A model generated the notes under the pieces. That model saw nothing but the letters and a program-made list of their open reading frames with translations, did not search any database and was not told where the DNA came from. This document shows, in pieces, positions 47,367 through 60,739 of a stretch of DNA of 64,000 nucleotides. The stretch lies in assembly GCA_025531455.1 (NCBI GenBank), contig JAMYHL010000120.1, forward strand, positions 1-64,000. The letters run 5' to 3'. The stretch's first letter is position 1; each line of letters opens with the position of its first letter. Source of the DNA: Apiotrichum sp. Y4204 (Eukaryota > Basidiomycota > Tremellomycetes > Trichosporonales > Trichosporonaceae). A program made the translations under genes and the position numbers.

Positions 47367-47940
47367 TTACTTGTCAATTGGACTTGGTACGAAGGGCAAA
47401 GATGTGTGGGTTTCCGAGCCCTCCACATACGGCACCGTCGATCCATAGGGAGCGGACGTTCTGTTCTCAATCTGCAACAGTTGAGGGCAGGCAAGACTGG
47501 TCGGTGAACGGTTTAGAGGATGCAACGAAGGTGCTGTTGAATCAACACAGACGGAGGCAGAAGGTGATAGCCATGGAGCCGCTATCGGCGGGTACAAAAC
47601 AGTGGGAAGATGCTGCGTTTTGAATAGTGTCTGACAGGCTTTATGTTTTTGTACGTCGCCCTGACTATGAACCCTCGCGTGCCGCTTGAGGTTAGATTGA
47701 ACAGAAAACCTACGGCAGCACATAGGGTAGGAGCAAGCGTACGGTCGTTCCCCTGTGTCTATCAAGTCAGGTGATGCAGTTCGCAGAACACTCACGTGTG
47801 TATACATGACGTCGAAGGCAACTTGGCCGTGCGAACGCCTTGGAGCAGTGGGGACACCGAGGCTTCGGTGGCTTTTGGTTTTGCGTCTGCGTGCCATTGC
47901 CTTTGTTATCGTTGGTGGCTGCCAGGTTGGTTGACTTCAT
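47367..47940 (-). CDS. C2H2 zinc-finger protein, copy 2
   Basis: Paralogue of 36379-36951. From the ATG at 47940 (MKSTNLAATNDNKGNGTQTQ) exon 1 runs to finger 1 (CPHCSKAFARPSCLRRHVYT). A 37-nt GTGAGT...TAG intron follows, then TGERPYACSYPMCCRRFSVQ and SNLKRHARVH for finger 2. Fingers and intron position are conserved between copies; the C-terminal tail (Pro/Ser-rich, ending PFVPSPIDK) is not. Upstream sequence stays open and the start may lie further out. Same strand as copy 1. Confidence 0.75.
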
Positions 47941-47949
47941 TTCACAACT

Positions 47950-49800
47950 TTCAATGATGCGAGGATGACCAGAACAGATGGTCTCTCATTTGGATGGTGC
48001 GGCAGGCCTTCGATGTGGTCGGATGTGGAAGAAGGTTGTTCAGATGCAGTTTCTTCGTTTTCTAACAGTTGGCAGGGCTGCTAAGCTCCTGTCAGATATC
48101 ATACGCTTCACAAAAACAATGCAAAACTGCTTTTGTGCTGAAATAGCAGAATGGCGGTCATTATGTGGTCCAACTTTGACAAACATTATTGGAGCACCTA
48201 CTGCGGTCGAGGCAATCGGCATAGTTCGCCGAGAAGAACGTTTCGAGTTCATCGGCGCAAACCCCCAGACAGTGAGCTTATTCTAAGCATGCTTGCTGTG
48301 CATCAATGGCCGACACACAATAGCTATTGTGCGTCCCGGTGCCCGAACATATTGGTAGGATAGTAAGTCTCCAGCCCTTTGCCATGTATCCATAGTCCTT
48401 GCATGCACTCAGGCCAGGAACCTGATCCAAGCTGATGCCTGACAATAGCACAGGTCCTTCCCCTGTCTGTGGAGACGAGCAGTTGTGGTGCCTTGGATGC
48501 AATAGAGCCTCCCGCGTATGAAGTAGCACCGTAGTCTCGCTTGTGACAAGTTCGGCAGATGCGCAGAATAAGATTGTGCGCGTCTGCGAACTTGTCACAA
48601 GCGTGAAGCGTATTTGAAGGGACCCGTTTGCTTTGGGGTATTCCCTCACTGTTCCTTGGGACTGCAGGTACCATTGTAACCACGCGCTGATTGTCTGGCC
48701 ATCAACTAGGAACCCGAAGTAACCGAAGCAATGCAGCTAGCTACATCCATGAGGGTATAGGGCATTATGTGTGCATAAAGATCAAAGGAAGGGAGACTTA
48801 ACATGACACCCTTAAATTATTGTTGAATAATGTTCATAACTACATGACGTATTGGCGTTATGATTGATACCGTGATTTGCTGCCAGAGCCTATGGTAAGG
48901 ACTCAGGGCATCCAAAATGCTGGCACAGTCGTTGTTTCTTTTCCATATGCGTTCCACCAATCGGGAGATGTCGAGCAAGGCGTCGCAGAATGTAAACTGA
49001 TTACGTAAGCTTCTATCACATTACCCACACCACGTACCCTTCATTCCGTGATCGGCACCAAGCCCTTGCAGGGAAGTTCGGAGGAGGTAGCCCAAGTGGT
49101 GGGACTGGGGCGTTGACAAGCCGATTGGGAAGTATGATGGGCATAGTGGCCAAAGGGGTGAGTGGGGAATTACCAGCTGAGGAGTTCATGAACCGTGCTA
49201 TGTTCCACGTTGCCTTGCTTTACGAGAGATGGAACCCTGGCAAATGTCCCTTACACAACTCAATGGGGTTCAGAATTTGACCAACCCAAACTTGAGCTTG
49301 AGCGGGAGCGGCGGCCAGAATGGGGTCGTTGCCAATGGTACGCCTAGCATCCGAAACACAAACATGAGTGCAAAACGACATAAACCGACAATAGCAAGAT
49401 GTTTCATGCAGAATAATGACCAACAAGGGCCTGCAGGTGTTTGGGAATGGAAGGCGCTGCCATCTTGACACCGGGGACGCGCAAAGTGTAGGTGGAGAAT
49501 AAACGAGTGCAAGTGGGAAGCATCCTGTCGTTGACAGGCTACAAAGTGAGTGGACAAGTTTACGTAAGATTATTAATACTTCCGTTCAATAGCGGGGCCA
49601 AATATATCATCTGTTTAACTGTGCTCGCTGCACGTGACCGACATTACCAAGATGTTTGTGTGGTTCTGTGTTATTCTCCAGCAGGTCACTAAGCAAAGAG
49701 GGGAAGCAAAGGTGGCGAAGAGGCGCAGGCATGAGGGGATGAGGGCAGCATCATTATGGTTCGTGCTTCCGTCTGGAGGGTGCCCATGTTGGCCGTGGCG
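47950..49800. other. No gene recognised apart from a hairpin
   Basis: A 102-codon plus-strand frame (47978-48286) shows no motif. The notable element is the inverted repeat at 48538-48603. Confidence 0.4.
48538..48603. repeat. 66-bp near-perfect inverted repeat (hairpin)
   Basis: Left arm CGCTTGTGACAAGTTCGGCA continuing GATGCGCA; right arm TGCGCGTCTGCGAACTTGTC continuing ACAAGCG. The arms pair over 27 bp with one bulged G and one mismatch, with an 11-base loop. No coding assignment surrounds it. Confidence 0.85.
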
Positions 49801-49805
49801 GAAAG

Positions 49806-50500
49806 GTGATCAGCTTATACGTGTCTGGTGAGCCGAGGTGGGAACTTGTCAACAAGTACGGCAACAATGGCAAGGAGGAGCTCAACACGGCTCTCTCAGC
49901 CCATGTCCTCGGGCTAGACGTTGATCAGGAGGAGGAACATGTTTACGGCCGCCCTCGAATTGAGGACGGCAAACTGCTCATCGTCTTCCGCTGGAACAAA
50001 GTGTGGGTCAACACCGATGATGGCCTCGCGAGTGACAAGCTCCTTCGGGCCGTCAGCGACACTACCAAGGACGACGATGGGACACTGCTCTCGGCCGTCG
50101 CCCGTCTTGCGATTGCCAAGGAGTTTGATCGTGAGATTGAGGCTGTGCGCAAAGAGGTCGCTCGTATTCTTGCCAACCCCAGACTGTGCTGAACAGCAAC
50201 TTCGGCCAGGTCTTCCATGCTCTCAAGCCGCTGATTCAGACGTCCGCGTGGACTGGGAGGACTCCCTTGGCCCCCCGATGCTCGAATACCTCCGCGCATT
50301 CTCCTCAGGTCTTAACACACGCAAGTTCGATTCTGATGACCTTCTGCAGGAGGCCTTCAACGACGTCGTGGCCAAACATGAGGTCGCCTTTCGCGTCGTC
50401 GAGTCTGCGGCATCAGCAGCTCCTCCGAGGTGGTCATTGAGGATGGTGTACTCTACCTCTAGACCACACCGAAAAAGTGGTACACCATCGACGACGTGAC
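49806..50500 (+). pseudogene. Conserved-looking unknown gene with frame changes
   Basis: The first frame (49806-50192) reads PRWELVNKYGNNGKEELNTA, HVLGLDVDQEEEHVYGRPRI, FRWNKVWVNTDDGLASDKLL and ends after EVARILANP. Coding sense resumes in other frames as NFGQVFHALKPLI and then DWEDSLGPPMLEYLRAF, KFDSDDLLQEAFNDVVAKHE. Codon use is GC-rich and looks genuine. I do not recognise the family. The frame switches near 50180 and 50240 have no clear intron. Confidence 0.45.
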
Positions 50501-50565
50501 TGCCAAGCTGGTGGACGTTATGAGCAATGCGGCATGCCAACTTTAGGAAAGAAGTACGGTAGTAA

Positions 50566-50769
50566 GCAGTTGGGCTAATGGATTGGAGTGTGAGGTCTTG
50601 GGGTCGTCCAGACCCCCGCTGGGGGGGGGGGGGGGGGGGGCCCGCGGGGNNNNNNNNNNNNNNNNNNNNNNNNNNNNNNGGACGGTAGTAAGCATTTGGG
50701 CTAATTGTTTGGCTTGTTTGGTATTGGGGTCGTCCACACCCCCAATGGTCCCCCCCCCCCCCCCCCCCC
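50566..50769. repeat. Direct repeats and G20/C20 runs around an assembly gap
   Basis: N run of 30 at 50650-50679. Both sides carry ACGGTAGTAAGCA-TTGGGCTAAT and GGGGTCGTCCA-ACCCCC. A run of 20 G lies at 50621-50640 and 20 C at 50750-50769. This looks like a collapsed local repeat or artefact. Confidence 0.85.
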
Positions 50770-51800
50770 AATCTGGCGGCACGGTTCCTGACAACATCTG
50801 CCTCTGGAATTGGCAGCCCTCGGAGGTTACATAAGGATTGCACAGCGTCATGCGCAGATTACCGAGAAACCGATGATAGACGTGCTTAAGCTGCGCTTGG
50901 TGCCGTCGCCTGCGCTGATCGGTGTGCTGCTCCGATCTGCTACAACTTCGCTGAACTGACCGGGTTTTGGGGCACAAACCCTAATCGAGAGTTCATCCCT
51001 TTTTTCCACTCGCGCTCTGCATGTCCGCTCTGTGCAGGTCCAAGATTCGCCGGACGATTTTGCAGCTTCACATGTGACATAGAGGCACTTCCTTCAGCAG
51101 GACATAGAACGGAGTTCAAGGGCTGTCCTCCTCCAGTTGAGACGTGATGATACGAGGAGACACACTATTCGAGCGACGTGGTGACTCCACCCTATAAACT
51201 CTGGCTCAACGACTGGGTTGTACTTCTCTCCACTTTATGAGAGAAAGTATGCCACCAAGACTATGCTATACCCTCCTCACCTCAGGCCGCCTTTGAGACC
51301 GAGGACCACCGTTCCGTACGACATTGGCTGGTTTTGGGAGAGGTCGATAGGCATCACCTGGGACAATGGGTGCTGCACCTTGTGCTTCTTTACAAACAAG
51401 AATGTGGTCATGTCTTTTGCGGAAAGGTCAATACTTAACTAAACCAAGCTAAAACGAGTCGGCGTCCTTTGGCACGCTTCCAATGGGCACTAAGAACCTT
51501 GGAGCGCCATTCTGCCAATGCTCAGAATAGCGGGCGATGTAGGTGCAGGCACGACGGAGCCAATTATGTTATTCATGGCAGGCAAGGTGAAGCCGTAACA
51601 TGTCTGACTGTCCGTACCGGGTGCCGGCCATTGTTCACCTACGAACAAGTTTAAAGCGCTGCCGTTCTCGGCACCAGTCATCGTATTGCCTTCAAGGTCA
51701 TAGGTTCTGGGTGTGAGATGCCAGTCATCTCCGGTACCTAACGAGCGTTAATTCCGTAGATCGATGGCAGATGAAATTGGTACTGACGGTTGACTTGATC
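50770..51800. other. No gene recognised
   Basis: A minus-strand exon-like piece (51710-51490: ENGSALNLFVGEQWPAPGTD) is unassigned. Nothing else can be supported. Confidence 0.35.
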
Positions 51801-51805
51801 GCCTG

Positions 51806-52641
51806 TCAACGACAACATCTCCCAGTCCCACAGTGCGCCTGGGTCGCAGTCCTTTGCCTTTCCTTGAGTGCGAACCATGCGAGACCTACGACGTTGGTGA
51901 GCGCCCAGGCCGCGGCCTTAACCTCTGTCAACTCATGTCCCAGTTTTGGGTCAAGGCTCTCACGCTTCACTTGTTTACGTTGCTTGTCTCCAAGACTGGT
52001 AGGTACCTCATTGTTTCGTCGGACGGGTTTGTACTTGTAGTCAGGGTACTGTTCTTGATGCTTCACTATGTCAGCGGGAATTTTTCTTGCTTTAAGCTTA
52101 CTTCTTGCTTCTTCAACTGGCTCAAGTACGAATACCTCTTCCGCACCTCGGGGCGCTCCCACCTCCACAGCAGACTGAACACTTTGGTCAAAGACGATTG
52201 TGGTAAGGCGTTGGCGGGGGATATGTTGCAAATGTCGTGTCCATTGTCTTGGTCACGTGTTTCATTGGATCCCCGAATTGACTCTGGACGCCATAAACCG
52301 GTTTGTATCAAAGCTAGTTCCAAGCTGGGAATTACCTTGCCATCTTTGAGCACTTCATACTTGGCCGCGCGGTACAGAATCCATGGGTTTGGAGGCCGTC
52401 TTGGTTTCCGAGACGACACAGGAGACCCCCCTGGAAGTTTCTTTGCTACACGTTTAGAAGCCAAAGACATCCCCAAGGGGCTGTCGGTGTGGTGAAGAGG
52501 GAGGCCTTCTGGGAATCCACATGAGCCGAGAGAGTAGTCACCGTTGATTGCAGATCCCAAGGCCAAGGGAGGAGGACTCCTGGTTTCAAAAATGAGGGGG
52601 AACGGTCCATTTTCCGAACTGGAATAGCTCCTGCGTTCCAC
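51806..52641 (-). CDS. HMG-box transcription factor
   Basis: Probable nuclear DNA-binding regulator. Exons 52641-52102 and 52060-51806 join over a 41-nt GTAAGC...AAG intron into 264 aa. The HMG box opens with RRPPNPWILYRAAKYEVLKD, is interrupted by about 45 residues, and resumes VFSLLWRWERPEVRKRYSYL, then after the splice HQEQYPDYKYKPVRR. Insertions after the first helix occur in several basidiomycete sex-related HMG proteins (established for Prf1/Rop1/Mat2-like factors); whether this is one is inference. The N-terminus is Ser/Pro-rich; the C-terminus is basic. A truncated second copy lies at 13998-14075. It lies just outside the direct repeat bordering the lactose gene pair. Confidence 0.75.
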
Positions 52642-52868
52642 ACGGTGAGCGTCGCAGTGCTATCGAGAAAGACGACATATTGTGACTGGATAACTGATTA
52701 TCGGCCATAGATCGCCCGGATTCTAGTGTATGTCTTGCTGTGGGACGTTCCTATTGACCCACTAGATGGCTCAGATCCTTTTGCAGCTTGCAGTGTCAAC
52801 GTGCCGTGTTAATTCACTCCATTTCTTTGGCTTTTATACCGGTATGCGTGTATATTGCCCGATATCCT

Positions 52869-53024
52869 CGTCCCCTCTAGAGATAATACGTGTAGCTGTC
52901 GTCAAACGTTTAGTACATATAGAAAGCAGCATGATGTAAGCAGTTAAATCATATTCCGTTGCGAGTCTGCGTGCTGGCAAAGCGACGGCGCCGTCAACCA
53001 CCATAGCAGCAGTGTGCATTAGAC
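52869..53024. repeat. Direct repeat, left copy
   Basis: Begins CGTCCCCTCTAGA and ends GTGCATTAGA, running up to the stop codon of the permease gene. Matches 59038-59205 in the same orientation with small indels and about 80% identity by eye, best over TGTAGCTGTCGTCAAA and GCCGTCAACCACCATA-like blocks. Confidence 0.85.
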
Positions 53025-55317
53025 TAACCCCTAAGCTTCTTGGAAGCGGCAATGGGGTTGGGCTGCTCGTAGACCCAGTCGAGCTCCTCGAGAGAACGAC
53101 CCTGGGCCTCGACACCGAAGAACCACCAGCACAGAGCCTCGACGAGGTCCCAGAAGATGAAGAACATGACGTAGTAGTAGCCAATGTTGGCGAGGGCGAT
53201 AGGCCCGGCAAAGAGGTTGATGAAGCCCATGGCCTGCGAGGCAACGTTGCAGAGGGCAAGACCCTTGGCACGCATGCTGGTGGAGAGGTGCTCGACAGTG
53301 ACGGTAGCCTGGAGAGGGGTGTAGACGAAAGCGCAAAAGACGCCAAAGAGGATGTAGACAGCGATGGCACCCTTACCGACAGCAGCGTTGATCGGCTCGT
53401 CCTTGTCGACGGCCTTCTGGATGACCGAGGTGAGGGCGACGAAGACGGCGAGGGTGATGGAGAGGACACCTGTACCGAACGAAAGGACGTAGCGACGCTT
53501 CATGCGGTCGGTGAGGATGGCACCGGTCAGAGCTCCAACAACGGCGAGTGCCGAGTACATGAGGTTGTAGCCGAGCTGGGCAGTGACCGAAGTGACACCA
53601 ATCTGCTCAAAGATGACAGTGGCAAAGTAGGCGAGACCGTTACCAGAGAACTGCAATACAGTCAGCACGCATTCGCCACAGAGATTCCAGGTTGCTCAAG
53701 ACGCCGGAAAAGATGGAGATTGGCAGCTGAAGCGGGAGCAATTTTTTGTGGCGGGCATCGGTTCAACACCTGCCACAACTAGCTCCTACACCTTTTACAG
53801 CCTCTTTCCACTCCTCCAGCATCTGTTCGCGCCTGTTTTTGACAGCAACTTGCCTGTCCAAATATGGCCATCATGATGGGATTGACCATTCGCCATGCGT
53901 TGCTCTTGGTAGCGAACAGGGGACGGTAGTCCCACCAGGCCTCGGTGTTGTTGGCGGCATCGAGGGCGACAGCGGACCTCATTTCCTCCATCTCGAGCTG
54001 GACAAGGGCATTGTTGGGGTCGCCTCCGCCGTGGAACTTTGCGAGAATGGAAAGGGCCTGCTCCTCCTTGCCCTGCTGCATGAGGTAACGGGGCGACTCG
54101 GGGATGAAGGGGACAAGGCCAAGAACACCGATACAAGCGGCGCACTGAAGGACGATGGGGATGATCCATGAGGCGTCTGAGTTGATGTAGTTGCAGCCGA
54201 AGGTGATCGCAGCAGCGGGAATGGCACCAGCGTACCAACCGCCTGGTACTCGTCAGCAAACCGACCAGCAGCAGAGGAGGCCCACCACATCGACAGAGGA
54301 CGGGAAAGACTCAAGTAAAGTGACTTACAGTTGTAGATGCCAACGCAACGTCCCTTCCAGTGGGGTGGCACCACCTGACATCAGCCCCAGAAGGCCATGG
54401 TCACTCATTACTCACCTCCACGACATAGGCAGGAGCAGCCAGCTGGGCACTTGCGATGCCGAAACCAAGGATCAGACGGCCGACAATGAACTGGCCGATA
54501 TGGTGCGAGGTTGAAAGGAGGATGGAGCCGACGATGATGATGCCAGCTCCGGCAGCCATACCGGCGCGACGACCGAACCTGTCGGTGATCCAAGCGGCAG
54601 GGAATCCGCCAATGAAACAACCAACGTTGTACATCGAAAAGACCTTGGTCAAGTCAGAAAGGTAGTCCAGTCCGTATGATGTGTGGAGTGAATGGAGTCA
54701 TGTAGCAGTCTCTGCGCCCTGTCATGGTACTTACGACCGAGACCATGGTACCGGTCGTGCCAATGTGGCCGAAACGTTCCTGCCAGAACGGCTTGTGGTG
54801 GTGAGCTCGTGGACAATGCGAACAGCGAGAACACAAAACACTTACCATGGCGTTGATGGCGGTCATGAGCGAACCATCGTAACCGTTGGCGTAAGCGCAG
54901 CAGAGAGCGCAGAGAATAGAGACTGCATGTAAGCAACGCACTTGCCCCAGCACCAGCAGACAACATGCCTAGACAGCCACACGGAGAAAGTGCTGCTGGA
55001 ACCACATGGCGCCAAGACTCGCTCAACTTACCATAGAGGTGGATACTGGAGCTCGACCAGGGCCTGATGGCGCAGGTCTCAAGGGCAGCGGCCAGCTCGG
55101 GCTGCAATATGGTCAGCAAAGTTGAACACGGTGTGGTTTGTTGGAGCTTCTTGCAAGCGGATGTGCAGCAGGAGTTGGAGCCTTCTGTGCCTGGTGCCAC
55201 ACTCACACTGAGGTGCTTGTTGTTGTCCGAGGTGCGCTGAACCTTGCCAATCTCGGCCAGGTGGATCGACGCCTTGTCGTCGTGGTGAACGTAGGTCTTC
55301 TCTTCAATTCCGGCCAT
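53024..55317 (-). CDS. Lactose-permease-like sugar transporter (MFS sugar porter)
   Basis: Plasma-membrane sugar:proton symporter related to LAC12-type permeases. Eight exons give about 535 aa: SIHLYVSILCALCCAYANGY-DGSLMTAINAM (helix 1 with the NGYDGSLM motif), DRFGRRAGM, GRLILGFGIASAQLAAPAYV, PHWKGRCVGIYN, PFIPESPRYL (sugar-porter PESPR), FSGNGLAYFATVIFEQIGV, and LATTER-equivalent region AFVYTPLQATVTVEHLSTSM. Introns are GT-AG except one before FSGNGL, which has a GCAAGT donor (GC-AG, about 195 nt). Start ATG at 55317; stop TAG at 53024-53026. It is divergent from a GH2 beta-galactosidase, which makes lactose or another beta-galactoside the likely substrate; the substrate is inferred from context. 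Confidence 0.88.
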
Positions 55318-55955
55318 GATGAACGAAGTTGGGTGAACTGGTCGACTATGGGGAAACGTTGGAGGCCCCGTCCTAGCGATTTATGTTCTTTTCGATTGTG
55401 TGACCCGGCTTGTTCCTGTCATGTGGCCCCGGAAGCGGTCGTCTCTGCCTCACATGAGCTTGTGAAGGCACTCGCGAACGGGAAGAATGAGCTCGTCGAA
55501 CGGGAATCTTGAGGCTGCAAAGTGAGCTGTTGGCAACGACGTAGGCAGCCTCCGGCACGTGAACGGGAGCTTTGCTCCGACAATTGCCATATGGCCCCGC
55601 GGCCCGGAGCCCCAATAACCAACTGCGGCCCCGCGAACGGGAATTTTCAAGGCTGGTGTGCCTTGACCCTCCTGTTGTTCCTGCGGCATTGACAACAGCG
55701 GCTTTGATGCTGGTCATCGGGCCACATAAAGCCGGTGCGAGAGCCGCCCGAAACGCTCTGGGGCGCCATAGCACATGGTATCACGGGAATACTGGCCAGT
55801 GGAGGCCGTCTTGCCACGAGGGATCACGGGAATCTTGTGACGAGCAGTTGAAATTATCAGGACAGGCATGCTCGGCGTGTTCCGAAGTCGGCGCGAGATG
55901 ACGGAATGGTAAATAAAACGCCCAACTGCGCTGCGAGTTGTTCCCCCACACAGCC
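55318..55955. promoter_or_regulatory. Shared divergent promoter with repeated CGGGAA motif
   Basis: 638 bp between the permease and beta-galactosidase starts. CGAACGGGAA occurs at 55475, 55497 and 55634, a variant TGAACGGGAG at 55560, and TCACGGGAAT at 55781 and 55824, all in one orientation. Six near-identical sites suggest binding of one regulator, for example a zinc-cluster factor contacting CGG half-sites (inference). Confidence 0.6.
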
Positions 55956-59037
<3,082 letters not shown>

Positions 59038-59049
<12 letters not shown>

Positions 59050-59205
59050 ATAATATGTGTAGCTGTCGTCAAAACGTTTAGCAGATGTAGAAAGCAGCAG
59101 GATGTAAGCAGTCAAATCATATTCAGCTGTTCTGCGCAAGACGCGGAAAGTCTGGGAAAGAGACGGCACCGTCAACCACCATAACAGCAGTATGGTGCAT
59201 TAGAT
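59038..59205. repeat. Direct repeat, right copy
   Basis: Starts within the last codons of the beta-galactosidase (CGTCCCCTCTAG includes its stop) and runs through its 3' flank to GTGCATTAGATT. Same orientation as 52869-53024. Confidence 0.85.
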
Positions 59206-59209
59206 TAGG

Positions 59210-59620
59210 GGCGCACAAACCTGCCAGCATGTGTGCGGTGTGAGCGTTGTAATACATTTTGGTGTTAGGGGGTCCCGACCTGTCGCGATTATCAGGGCCA
59301 CTGCGCGTCGCTTGCTGAGACGGACACGGAGACGGAGGTGGCTCTCCGAGTGCCGAACATGCCGACACCCAGCCCATGCGGCGCGCGGTGCTCACGGATC
59401 CGAAGGGCCTCCAGGACGAGTCGAGTCGCGTCCAGGCCAGAGTGCAGATTGGTCAGACGGCTTACACAAGCATCGCAAGGGGGGCCGTACAACGGTGGCG
59501 TCGAGAGGTGTCGCATCTGCTCGTATATTTACATAATTTCCGCAGCAGTGTTGCTGGGGTATTGACTGTTGCTCTCGGAACCGCTCTCTAGAGGAATGCC
59601 AAGTGCTCATTTGACGGGGG
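59210..59620. other. Intergenic between beta-galactosidase and the zinc-cluster-like gene
   Basis: No gene recognised. Serves as 3' flank of both neighbouring genes, which are convergent. Confidence 0.5.
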
Positions 59621-60735
59621 TCAGTGGCCATAGATCGAGAGGTACTCGCTACCGACGTTGCTCGAGTAGCACTCAGGCACATAGGCAAGTCCGATACCCA
59701 GGCCCAACAGGGGCTGTTTTAACTGCTGGGGCTGGTTGTGCCCCACCGGTGGCCCGGCGCGAAGAGTCGGCGAGTTAGGGAGGGTTGCCCAGGAAAGCGG
59801 CGAGGGCGCGAAGGGGGAGGCCAGAGGCGCGCAATTGAGGCCGCTGGGCGCTTGGAAGAGGGCCTGATTGGAGGTGTGAGGCAGCATGTTGCGAGGCGGT
59901 GTGTTGAGCAGCGTCTTGTCCAAAGGGGTGACCGGCATGGGGTCTGAGGGCGAAGCTGGCCACACGGTGGAGGACACTGGGGTCGCGGTGCAGGTGGCAT
60001 AACCTGAAGCCTCAGCGGCCTCGTAGATGCCCTCGTGGGTCATGGCAGACTGAGCCGGCACTATGACCATAGGCGGGTCGTTGATCACGAGAACCGCCCT
60101 GCCCAGGGGCCAGGGAGACTCCAACTGCGGGGGGAGGGCATGGATGGCGCTGGGGGAACGGGCGAGTAGGCTGGGAGGGAGGCAGCATTGGAGAAGCGAC
60201 TGGGAGCGGGGACATGAGTGCCCGCGATGGGACCTGGGCAAGCCAGGGAGGGACCAGAGTAGAGGGACTGGTCGTTGTACGAAGGAGCCAGGCGTGGTGG
60301 CTCTGTAAGAGACCTTTGCGGCCTTGGCGGCAGCCTTCCTCTGGCAAGTCAAGCGGTTGGCCTCCTCGGACACGGGCAAGTAGCCGCAGGTGTGGCCAGT
60401 ACGAGTGCAGTTGACACAAGGTTCTGAGCCGCAGCACTTGATCTTTCTGTTACGGTGTTAGCAATTGTATAATTGTAGACTTCGATGGACATGTTCGGGT
60501 TGTTGAACAGGACCGAATTGTCAAGCGACAATTTGGGGCTGTTGAACATTGTCGACGAGTAGACAGACGACTGTGGCGAATGCATCGGCATCTGGTTCGA
60601 CTCGAACGAAAGCTTTGGCGAGGTGAACGTGGGCGTGCTGACCATGGACATTGTACCAGGTTTGCTGGAACCAACGATACCGTCGGACATGGTGCGCGCG
60701 CGGGCGACCTCGATGGACATCTTGGGGCTGGCCAC
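59621..60735 (-). pseudogene. Zinc-cluster-like regulator, frame-broken, half of the Cys motif visible
   Basis: An exon after branch site TGCTAAC and acceptor CAG reads KIKCCGSEPCVNCTRTGHTC followed by GYLPVSEEANRLTCQRKAAA, the second half of a Zn2Cys6 cluster. The first CxxC is not found in the adjoining upstream sequence, which instead encodes a Ser-rich stretch with repeats (SPKMSIEV, SPKLSFES, SPKLSLDN, NPNMSIEV). Downstream, coding sense shifts frame after KVSYRA to APSYNDQSLYSGPSLACPGP and back again to MPVTPLDKTLLNTPPRNMLP before the stop at 59621. It could be a real regulator with base errors or a decaying gene. Its position next to the lactose genes makes a regulatory role possible but unproved. 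Confidence 0.45.
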
Positions 60736-60739
60736 ATCG

